A stretch of 12,808 nt of DNA, taken from the NCBI GenBank assembly GCA_949841235.1, contig CATKZA010000011.1, positions 1 through 12,808 on the forward strand, given 5' to 3'. Origin of the DNA: an uncultured Clostridiaceae bacterium. GTDB taxonomy: Bacteria > Bacillota > Clostridia > Lachnospirales > Lachnospiraceae. The stretch's first letter is position 1. The number at the start of each line of letters is the position of its first letter. Below are positions 1-5,918 of the stretch, piece by piece. Under the pieces are notes generated by a model. That model had not been told where the DNA came from. It searched no databases and saw nothing but the letters and a program-made list of their open reading frames with translations. Position numbers and translations under genes: made by a program.

Positions 1-632
1 GTGCGGTTCCCCCGCTGAATGTGATTGATACTACGGTTTGCATGGGAGCCAGCATTTCCACCCTCCACGGCATGGAGAAAGCCAAGGGCAAGGGCTATAT
101 CAAGAACTGGGTGGCTGTGATCGGAGATTCCACCTTCATGCATACGGGGGTCAATTCCCTGATGAATATGGTTTACAATCAGGCTACGGGAACCGTGATG
201 ATTCTGGACAATTCCACCACGGGCATGACCGGGCATCAGGACCATGCGGCGACGGGCAAGACGCTGAAGGGGGAGATTGTCCCTGCGATAAATATATTCC
301 AGCTGTGCAAGGCTATGGGAATCGAGCATGTGGAAGAGGTGGATGCCTTTGACACGGAGAGGCTGGAGAAGGTAGTCAGGGAAGAGGTGGCGAGAGATGC
401 GGTTTCCGTCATCATCACCAAGGCTCCCTGCGTACTTCTGAAGGGCAATGTATTCCCGAATAAGTGCAAGCCGGTGGAAGATGCCTGCAAGAAATGCGGC
501 ATGTGCCTGAAGCCGGGCTGTCCCGCCCTGACGAAGAATCCTGATGGAACCATTGCCATTGATGAGACGATGTGCAATGGCTGTGGCCTGTGCCAGAAAC
601 TTTGCAAATTTGGCGCAATAGAGACAGTGTGA
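1..632 (+). CDS. iorA: Indolepyruvate:ferredoxin oxidoreductase alpha subunit, C-terminal part (5'-truncated by window edge)
   Basis: The reading frame is open from base 3 at the window edge, and the residues before the first in-frame GTG (21) are family-like (AVPPLNVIDTTVCMGAS), so the gene starts upstream. The visible part holds the C-terminal thiamine-diphosphate-binding domain (GDSTFMHTGVNSLMN, then LDNSTTGMTGHQDH around 200-240). A 2x[4Fe-4S] ferredoxin domain follows, with cysteine clusters at 486-525 (CKKCGMCLKPGC) and 572-605 (CNGCGLCQKLC). IorA with IorB converts arylpyruvates (indolepyruvate, phenylpyruvate, 4-hydroxyphenylpyruvate) plus CoA and oxidised ferredoxin to arylacetyl-CoA, CO2 and reduced ferredoxin in the cytoplasm. 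iorB follows after an unusually long 137-bp gap. The fused ferredoxin tail separates it from two-subunit 2-oxoacid oxidoreductases that lack it. Confidence 0.95.
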   Translation, partial: AVPPLNVIDTTVCMGASISTLHGMEKAKGKGYIKNWVAVIGDSTFMHTGVNSLMNMVYNQATGTVMILDNSTTGMTGHQDHAATGKTLKGEIVPAINIFQLCKAMGIEHVEEVDAFDTERLEKVVREEVARDAVSVIITKAPCVLLKGNVFPNKCKPVEDACKKCGMCLKPGCPALTKNPDGTIAIDETMCNGCGLCQKLCKFGAIETV

Positions 633-769
633 TTTTTGCCAGCGAAGCGAATTGCGAATGTGCGCCTGCGAAGCAGGCGGTCACACGTAGGTAATCATGT
701 ATTGTTTGTGCCGCAAAGCGGCATGATTGGAAGTGTGAAGATGAAAGCCAGTAGAAACGAGGTAAAGAT
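633..769 (+). repeat. Hairpin-rich intergenic element between iorA and iorB (candidate REP/MITE-like repeat or structured leader)
   Basis: One hairpin has arms TGTG-CGCCTGC (659-669) and GCAGGCG-GT-CACA (673-685) around a GAA loop. A second has arms TGCCGC (709-714) and GCGGCA (718-723) around AAA. AATCATG (693-699) can also pair with CATGATT (722-728). TCACAC (681-686) can pair with GTGTGA (733-738), which competes with the base of the first hairpin. No significant reading frame is present. The GAGG ribosome binding site of iorB (759-762) lies just downstream. iorAB pairs are usually tightly packed, so an inserted repeat or a regulatory mRNA structure are both plausible. The pairing is directly visible; the role is inference. 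Confidence 0.5.
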
Positions 770-1336
770 ATGACGAAGAATATAATGATAGTAGGCGTGG
801 GCGGCCAGGGAACCCTCCTGACCAGCCGCATTCTCGGCGGCATTACCCTAGATGCGGGATACGATGTGAAATTGTCCGAGGTGCACGGCATGGCTCAGCG
901 GGGCGGCAGCGTGGTGACTTTCGTGCGCTATGGGGAAAAGGTGGCGGAGCCTATCGTGGAAGAGGGACAGGCGGATGTACTGATTGCTTTTGAGAAGCTG
1001 GAGGCTCTTCGCTACTCCCATTTTCTGAAAAAAGACGGCGTTCTGGTGGTCAACGAGCAGCGGATCGAGCCGATAACCGTGGTGACCGGGGCGGCCCAGT
1101 ATCCCGAGAATATCGTGGAAGGCTTGGAGAAGGAACATACGGTATATAAGATGGATGCCATGGAGGAGGCCAAGAAGCTGGGCAATTCCAAGGTGTTTAA
1201 TATTATTGTGCTGGGGATGGCAGCAAGGCATATGGATTTCTCTAAGGAGGCATGGCTGAAGGTCATAGAAAAGACCGTTCCCCCGAAGACCGTGGAAATC
1301 AACCAGAAGGCATTTCTCACAGGGTATGGGGCCTAA
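770..1336 (+). CDS. iorB: Indolepyruvate:ferredoxin oxidoreductase beta subunit
   Basis: This 188-residue protein has the length expected of IorB, the gamma-domain type subunit of 2-oxoacid:ferredoxin oxidoreductases. It opens with a Rossmann-like glycine loop (GVGGQG, residues 9-14) that in the family contributes to CoA/nucleotide binding. The signature SEVHGMAQRGGSVVTFVRYG follows around residues 36-56. It forms the catalytic complex with the iorA product immediately upstream and has no cofactor domain of its own. The ATG at 770 is preceded by GAGG at 759-762 with 7-bp spacing, which supports this start. In the cluster it supplies arylacetyl-CoA, which the downstream PaaK-type ligase could convert to or from free arylacetate. 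Confidence 0.95.
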   Translation: MTKNIMIVGVGGQGTLLTSRILGGITLDAGYDVKLSEVHGMAQRGGSVVTFVRYGEKVAEPIVEEGQADVLIAFEKLEALRYSHFLKKDGVLVVNEQRIEPITVVTGAAQYPENIVEGLEKEHTVYKMDAMEEAKKLGNSKVFNIIVLGMAARHMDFSKEAWLKVIEKTVPPKTVEINQKAFLTGYGA

Positions 1337-1504
1337 GACACTAGTACAACGAATATTAAGTTTTTTATGTTAAACGCAGGATTCGGTTATATCTGCAAGG
1401 GAGAAAATCGACGGCGAAGCGGTGGCAAGGATGGCGGATATTCACAGTTAGGTCAGATACTCGTGAATAGTAATACATAGGGACAATATAGGAGGCATGG
1501 CAGT

Positions 1505-2803
1505 ATGATATGGAATGAAGCAAAGGAATGCATGAGCAGGGATGAAATGGAGCATTTGCAGAGCAAGCGTCTGGTCAAGACGGTGGATCGGGTATACCAC
1601 AATGTGGAATTTTATCGGAAGAAGATGCAAGTGTTGGGAATTGAGCCGGGGGATATCAAGGGAATTGAGGATTTGCCCAAGCTTCCCTACACTACGAAGA
1701 ATGATTTGCGGGATACTTATCCTTTCGGGTTATTTGCCGTTCCGCAGTCGGAGATTGTCCGCATCCATGCGTCTTCCGGAACTACCGGAAAGGCTACCGT
1801 GGTGGGTTACACCAGAAGGGATCTGGATATCTGGAACGAATGCGTGGCCAGGGCCATGAGCCAGGCGGGAGTTACTCGGGGGGACATTATCCAAGTTGCT
1901 TACGGCTATGGACTATTTACCGGGGGGCTGGGCGCCCACGGCGGCGCGGAAAATCTGGGAGCCATGGTAGTTCCCATGTCCACGGGAAACACGAAGAAGC
2001 TTACTACGATGATGAAGGATTTTGGCGTGACTGCCATTGCCTGCACTCCCTCCTATCTCCTTCACATTGCGGAAGTGCTGGAGGAGGCTGGCGATATTCC
2101 CAATATTAAGCTGAAGGCGGCAGTCTGCGGCGCAGAGCCCTGGACGGAGAATATGCGCAAGCAGATTGAGGAAAAACTACATATAAACGCATTTGACATC
2201 TATGGGCTGTCGGAGGTGATGGGGCCGGGCGTTGCCTGTGACTGCCAGTATCACAAGGGGCTTCATGTCTACGAGGATCATTTCCTGCCGGAGATCATCA
2301 ATCCTGACACGCTGGAACCCATGGCGAAAGGCGAGACGGGAGAGCTGGTGTTCACCACGCTGACCAAGGAGGGATTGCCTCTCTTGCGCTACCGCACCAA
2401 GGATTTGACCAGCATCGCATATGACAAGTGCGAATGCGGCAGGACGCTGGCAAGGATTAGCCGGTTCAAGGGACGTTCTGACGATATGCTGATTATCCGC
2501 GGAGTGAATGTATTCCCCTCCCAGATTGAGGCGGCGCTTCTGGAAATGGGCGGCACGACCCCCCACTATATGATGATCGTGGATCGGAAAAATAATTTGG
2601 ATACCCTGGAGATTCAGGTGGAAGTGGAGGAGCGCTTCTTCTCTGACGAGATTCGGGAACTGGAGAACCTTACCAAGAAGATCGGCCATGTGATCCAGAA
2701 TGCTATCGGGCTTGCGGCTAAGATCAAGCTGGTGGAGCCAAAGACCTTGGAGCGCAGCATGGGCAAGGCGGTGCATGTCATTGACAAGCGAAAACTTGAT
2801 TAA
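1505..2803 (+). CDS. paaK: Phenylacetate/arylacetate-CoA ligase (PaaK family, AMP-forming)
   Basis: This 432-residue protein has typical PaaK length. It contains the adenylate P-loop SSGTTGK (residues 90-96), the PaaK-typical glycine-rich stretch [20 protein letters not shown], the A5-like motif YGLSE, a [18 protein letters not shown] hinge region, and the C-terminal RSMGKA lysine motif expected for thioester formation. The family reaction is arylacetate + ATP + CoA to arylacetyl-CoA + AMP + PPi. Next to IorAB, PaaK homologues are usually interpreted as handling phenylacetate, 4-hydroxyphenylacetate or indole-3-acetate. The exact substrate cannot be read from sequence. AGGAGG at 1490-1495, 9 bp before ATG 1505, fixes the start; an ATG at 1497 runs into an immediate stop. 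The 168-bp gap upstream contains no gene. Confidence 0.93.
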   Translation: MIWNEAKECMSRDEMEHLQSKRLVKTVDRVYHNVEFYRKKMQVLGIEPGDIKGIEDLPKLPYTTKNDLRDTYPFGLFAVPQSEIVRIHASSGTTGKATVVGYTRRDLDIWNECVARAMSQAGVTRGDIIQVAYGYGLFTGGLGAHGGAENLGAMVVPMSTGNTKKLTTMMKDFGVTAIACTPSYLLHIAEVLEEAGDIPNIKLKAAVCGAEPWTENMRKQIEEKLHINAFDIYGLSEVMGPGVACDCQYHKGLHVYEDHFLPEIINPDTLEPMAKGETGELVFTTLTKEGLPLLRYRTKDLTSIAYDKCECGRTLARISRFKGRSDDMLIIRGVNVFPSQIEAALLEMGGTTPHYMMIVDRKNNLDTLEIQVEVEERFFSDEIRELENLTKKIGHVIQNAIGLAAKIKLVEPKTLERSMGKAVHVIDKRKLD

Positions 2804-2825
2804 TACATAGAATGGAGGGCAGAAT

Positions 2826-3260
2826 ATGTTTATAAAGCAGTTGTCAGTATTTATTGAAAACGAGGAGGGACGTTTGGAGGAGGTTCTGGATGTCCTGAAG
2901 GAAGAGCAGATCAATATCATTTCCCTCAGCCTGGCAGATACCAGCGAATACGGGATTCTCAGGATGATTACCGCCAAGCCGGAAGCAGCGCAGGCTGCCT
3001 TGAAGAATAAAGGCTTTACCGCCCGGCTGACAGATGTGCTGGCCGTGAGGCTGTCCCATCAGGTGGGTACGCTACAGGAAATGTTGGGCATTGTGTGCAA
3101 GGCGGGGCTGAATGTGGAGTACATGTATGTCCTATCCAACAAGGAGGAGGATTCCTCCATCATATGCAAGATTAGCAACGGCGACCAGGCCGCCGAACTG
3201 CTGGAGAGCAGAGAGGTGAAGCTGTTCAGCCAGGAAGATATTGCCAGAGTGTTTCAATAA
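2826..3260 (+). CDS. Tandem ACT-domain protein (candidate amino-acid sensor)
   Basis: This small 144-residue protein is built of two ACT-like beta-alpha-beta-beta-alpha-beta units, roughly residues 1-70 (FIKQLSVFIENEEGRLEEVL) and 71-144 (AVRLSHQVGTLQEMLGIVCKAGLNV). ACT domains commonly bind amino acids and act as regulatory modules, and stand-alone tandem ACT proteins often sit beside IorAB/PaaK genes in anaerobes. No catalytic domain, signal peptide or membrane segment is visible. It lies 22 bp after paaK with a GGAGGG ribosome binding site, so co-transcription is likely. A plausible role is sensing Phe, Tyr or Trp or their derivatives and modulating the pathway, but no ligand can be assigned from sequence. 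Confidence 0.88.
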   Translation: MFIKQLSVFIENEEGRLEEVLDVLKEEQINIISLSLADTSEYGILRMITAKPEAAQAALKNKGFTARLTDVLAVRLSHQVGTLQEMLGIVCKAGLNVEYMYVLSNKEEDSSIICKISNGDQAAELLESREVKLFSQEDIARVFQ

Positions 3261-3263
3261 GAA

Positions 3264-3367
3264 GGTGAAAAGTTTTGCTAGGCTCGTTATTGCCTCGCCA
3301 AGCAAAGCTACGATTTTCACCAAGATGCTTAGAAAGCATCTGGAAGAACGCAGAATCAGCGTTCTTC
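3264..3367 (+). other. Array of three strong hairpins between the ACT gene and the amidohydrolase (candidate structured RNA, attenuator or repeat)
   Basis: Three consecutive hairpins fill this gap. The first is long and nested: GGTGAAAA (3264-3271) pairs with TTTTCACC (3314-3321), enclosing GTTTTGCT (3272-3279) with AGCAAAGC (3301-3308, one G-T), and an inner GGC/GCC. The second is GATGCTT (3324-3330) with AAGCATC (3334-3340) around AGA. The third is GAAGAACGC (3343-3351) with GCGTTCTTC (3359-3367). No long T-run follows the last hairpin, so it is not a textbook terminator, although TTCTTCTTAT could give weak termination. No credible reading frame is present. It lies 3 bp past the ACT stop and about 50 bp before the next gene. 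Confidence 0.5.
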
Positions 3368-3419
3368 TTATCGCATATTTTGATGCAGTTTCCTATATAC
3401 TAAGCAAGGAGTTGATTTC

Positions 3420-4226
3420 ATGATTGTGGATTTCCATACCCATATATTTCCAGAGAAGATAGCGGCAAGCACCATTGAGAAATTAGAGAATATTGCCAAT
3501 GTCAGGGCATTTACCGATGGAAAGGAAAATAGCCTGGTGGCATCCATGGAGGAGGCCGGGGTGGACGTGTCCATCGTCCTCCCGGTGGTCACCCGGCCGG
3601 AGCAGTTTAATACGGTCAATGAATTTGCAGCCAGGCTTAATGAGAAATATCAGGGGCAGGAGCATCGGCTCCTATCCTTCGGCGGGATTCATCCGGATAC
3701 TTTGGATTTTAAGAGGGAATTGCGCATCATCAAGGATTTGGGATTGCAGGGAATCAAGCTCCACCCAGACTATCAGGATACTTATTTTGATGATATCAAG
3801 TACATGCGCATACTGGATTACGCTACGGAACTGGGGCTGGTGACAGTGGTGCATGCGGGGGTGGATATCGGCTTTCCGGACAATGTGCGCTGTACGGCAA
3901 AGCGCATTCAGAAGGTGATGGATGAAGTTGCGCCGGAAAGAATGGTTCTGGCGCACTATGGTGCCTTTGGCCTGTGGGATGATGTGGAGCAGCTAATCGC
4001 AGGAGGGAATGTATATCTGGATACCGCCTACATCTTTGGATTTATTGACGATGATGCATTTTTGCGCATTCTTGAAAAGCATGGGGCGGACAGGGTTCTG
4101 TTTGCTACGGACAGCCCCTGGAGCGGGCAGAAGGAGTCTCTGGCTCAGCTTCGCCGCCTTGCCTCAGACCAAGATTGCTTGGAAAAGATTTTGGGGAAGA
4201 ATGCGGAGGGATTGGTTCGCCTTTGA
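3420..4226 (+). CDS. Metal-dependent hydrolase/decarboxylase of the Amidohydrolase_2 (ACMSD-like) TIM-barrel family
   Basis: This 268-residue protein opens with DFHTHIFP (H6, H8), the D-x-H-x-H signature of the Amidohydrolase_2 family (COG2159). Further likely metal or active-site residues are GIKLHP (K113, H115), VVHAG (H145), LAHYG (H179) and ATDSPW (D231), all in the expected strand-end positions. The family includes hydrolases, lyases and non-oxidative decarboxylases such as ACMSD and gamma-resorcylate decarboxylase, so the reaction cannot be fixed. It is cytoplasmic, with no signal peptide. AAGGAG (3406-3411), 8 bp before ATG 3420, supports the start. Being the last plus-strand gene of the aryl-acid cluster suggests it may act on an aromatic acid, conjugate or side product, but the hairpin-rich gap upstream may mark a separate unit. 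Its stop is 6 bp from that of the convergent glycosyltransferase. Confidence 0.88.
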   Translation: MIVDFHTHIFPEKIAASTIEKLENIANVRAFTDGKENSLVASMEEAGVDVSIVLPVVTRPEQFNTVNEFAARLNEKYQGQEHRLLSFGGIHPDTLDFKRELRIIKDLGLQGIKLHPDYQDTYFDDIKYMRILDYATELGLVTVVHAGVDIGFPDNVRCTAKRIQKVMDEVAPERMVLAHYGAFGLWDDVEQLIAGGNVYLDTAYIFGFIDDDAFLRILEKHGADRVLFATDSPWSGQKESLAQLRRLASDQDCLEKILGKNAEGLVRL

Positions 4227-4232
4227 GCGTTA

Positions 4233-5720
4233 TCATATATGCCGCTCTTCCTTGCATCGGAAGTATCCGTCTAATGCCATGATAATCAGCAATGGGATGA
4301 AGGTGATCAGGTATCTGCTGTTGCATTCCCAAAGAATCTGGAAGAGGGTCAGGCCCAGCAGTGCGATTCTGCCCATTAGCAGCACGTCCTGCCGCTGCTT
4401 GTTTTTTACTGCCATGATTCCCGACAATATGATGCCCACAAATAAAATTACATAGTAAGTCCACGTATACACCAGGCAATAGTGGTGATATTTTCCATTT
4501 AGCATCATGAACTGCACCACGTCGCTTTCTCTGTTTTTAGGCAGCTGTCTGAGATAGTTGTCCCCGGCGAGACAGCTGTTTCCCCATGTTCTGGGCAGTT
4601 TTCTGTGAAATATGTGCGTGAGAAGTCCATCCATGCCAAATGCATGCATTCTCTCTTGAATTACTTTGGTGTTTTCGGATTTTCGCTCCTCCATAGAGGA
4701 AAAGTAAGCGGTGTAAATCACATCTTGCTCGTGATACCCGCCCATGCTCTCTTGGTTCAGCCCCATCATGATCCAGTGGGTCAGGGGAAATTGCCACCGT
4801 TCTTTCGCCTCGGCGGTGATGCCGAACTGCTCTGAGGAGATTTGGTCAGAGTAGCTTCCTACGGAATACCAGGTTCCCAGACAGATTAGAACAGCGGAGG
4901 CAAGGACGACGGCTTTTTCCCTCGCCCGGTGGCTTCTGTGAAGGAATTCTGCAAGGATCATCGCAATAAATAGTATGAATGGGATCACCTTGACATGGTA
5001 TGTGATGCCTGCGACCATCCCTGCCAGGACGGCATAGGCGATTCTTCTGGGAAAGAAATCTTCCCGAAAAATCTTGATGTCTAAGTAGATGAGAATCGTC
5101 AGCAGAAAAAGCCCCGACGTGTCCGTATATAAAAATTGGGCATACATATAAAAGGGGAGGCAGCCCACTGCAAATAATCCTGCCAGCACTGCCCGCCGCA
5201 ATCCCCAAATCTCCTTGCCAATGAGGTAGATCATATTGATGGCGGCCCACACGAAAAAGCAGCTGATGACGATGGATACGTTTTGGAACGTTTCCAGGTC
5301 TGCTAGGGGATTGAAATATCGTACGATCTGGTAAAGTCCTGTCACGCCAATAAGACACAGCTGATTATTGGGATAGCGGGCAAAGTATTCCACTGATTGC
5401 AGTTGGCCATTCGTGACATATTCTTCGGAGGATAGGAGAATCTTCCCCCAATCCCAGGTGAAATCCACTTTGCATGTATAGGAAATCCAGATCAGAAGCG
5501 CAAGGGAGCATAGGCTGATCCCGTACCATAGATATCTGCATGTGCGGCTGGGCAAGATTCTTTTTTTCTTTTTCAGATATACAAATATCAGTATTCCCAG
5601 TAATGGCAGAACTCCCGCCATATAGCCAGACCAAGACAGCATGGCCAATATCACGATAACCAAAATCATTGAAAAGACGATAGTATAAAAAACGGTCAGC
5701 AGCTTTTCCAATATATACAT
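4233..5720 (-). CDS. Polytopic membrane glycosyltransferase-like protein (GT-C / GT39-like)
   Basis: Read from ATG 5720 this is a 495-residue protein with about eleven hydrophobic segments. A polar loop after the third segment carries acidic and Trp residues (DFTWDWGK), as in GT-C enzymes where an acidic residue in the first outer loop is catalytic. A soluble stretch of about 130 residues (from GLNQESMGGYHEQD) precedes the last membrane segments, which end with SRYLITFIPLL. GT-C enzymes transfer sugars from polyprenyl-phosphate donors outside the membrane onto lipid, protein or wall polymers; substrates here are unknown. The frame extends to an ATG at 5813, but GAGGGGG just before 5720 and a promoter at 5785-5813 make 5720 the better start. 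It could also be a divergent family member of other function. Confidence 0.75.
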   Translation of the reverse strand: MYILEKLLTVFYTIVFSMILVIVILAMLSWSGYMAGVLPLLGILIFVYLKKKKRILPSRTCRYLWYGISLCSLALLIWISYTCKVDFTWDWGKILLSSEEYVTNGQLQSVEYFARYPNNQLCLIGVTGLYQIVRYFNPLADLETFQNVSIVISCFFVWAAINMIYLIGKEIWGLRRAVLAGLFAVGCLPFYMYAQFLYTDTSGLFLLTILIYLDIKIFREDFFPRRIAYAVLAGMVAGITYHVKVIPFILFIAMILAEFLHRSHRAREKAVVLASAVLICLGTWYSVGSYSDQISSEQFGITAEAKERWQFPLTHWIMMGLNQESMGGYHEQDVIYTAYFSSMEERKSENTKVIQERMHAFGMDGLLTHIFHRKLPRTWGNSCLAGDNYLRQLPKNRESDVVQFMMLNGKYHHYCLVYTWTYYVILFVGIILSGIMAVKNKQRQDVLLMGRIALLGLTLFQILWECNSRYLITFIPLLIIMALDGYFRCKEERHI

Positions 5721-5784
5721 TGTTTCCCCCTCTAATACATCAAAAAATGAATATATGGATACCAAATTATGTAACCGATTGTTA

Positions 5785-5813
5785 ATTATACTCTCTTTCA
5801 TCACAAAAGGCAA
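5785..5813 (-). promoter_or_regulatory. Sigma-A-type promoter of the glycosyltransferase gene
   Basis: On the minus strand, TTGCCT (5813-5808) and a perfect TATAAT (5790-5785) are separated by 17 bp. Transcription would begin near 5778, leaving a leader of about 58 bp before ATG 5720. The alternative start at 5813 would lie inside the promoter, which is why it is rejected. Confidence 0.6.
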
Positions 5814-5823
5814 GTAGGAGAAT

Positions 5824-5833
5824 ATGTATACAT
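5824..5833. promoter_or_regulatory. Perfect 10-bp palindrome between divergent promoters (candidate operator)
   Basis: ATGTATACAT is its own reverse complement. It sits between the two divergent -35 boxes and touches the first base of the plus-strand -35. A regulator bound here could influence both promoters. Short AT-rich palindromes also arise by chance, so support is positional only. Confidence 0.35.
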
Positions 5834-5862
5834 TGACTTCCTATCGGTGATTATAGTATACT
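5833..5862 (+). promoter_or_regulatory. Sigma-A-type promoter of the GGDEF gene
   Basis: TTGACT (5833-5838) and TATACT (5857-5862) are separated by 18 bp, giving an expected start near 5869 and a leader of about 50 bp before ATG 5919. The -10 lies inside the 8-bp palindrome AGTATACT (5855-5862). TATACTC (5857-5863) also faces GAGTATA (5883-5889) as an inverted repeat just downstream of the start point. Confidence 0.6.
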
Positions 5863-5918
5863 CAAATTATGATTTGGCATTGGAGTATATGCCATGATGA
5901 AAGGGAGAGCGTACTTTT

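Noticed and set aside
741..773. Ten-codon frame ending across the iorB start
   Set aside because: It has no recognisable ribosome binding site or conserved content, and its TGA overlapping the iorB ATG is probably coincidental.
1337..1504. Possible gene, promoter or degraded gene in the gap between iorB and paaK
   Set aside because: No frame of useful length or family-like residues was found. Only a weak 7-bp inverted repeat (TATTCAC at 1439, GTGAATA at 1462) and no convincing -35/-10 pair are present.
2177..2977. Long open frame on the minus strand (266 codons) opposite paaK and the ACT gene
   Set aside because: It lies antisense to two well-recognised genes, spans their junction, has no recognisable domain and shows low-complexity translation typical of a complementary-strand shadow.
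3343..3370. Hairpin GAAGAACGC/GCGTTCTTC as a standard Rho-independent terminator
   Set aside because: The stem is good but the following bases (TTCTTCTTATC without a run of four or more T) are interrupted, so it was kept as part of a structured element and not called as a terminator.
5721..5813. Extended N-terminus of the glycosyltransferase starting at ATG 5813
   Set aside because: The extra 31 residues cover a strong promoter (-35 5808-5813, -10 5785-5790), and a good ribosome binding site lies directly before ATG 5720.
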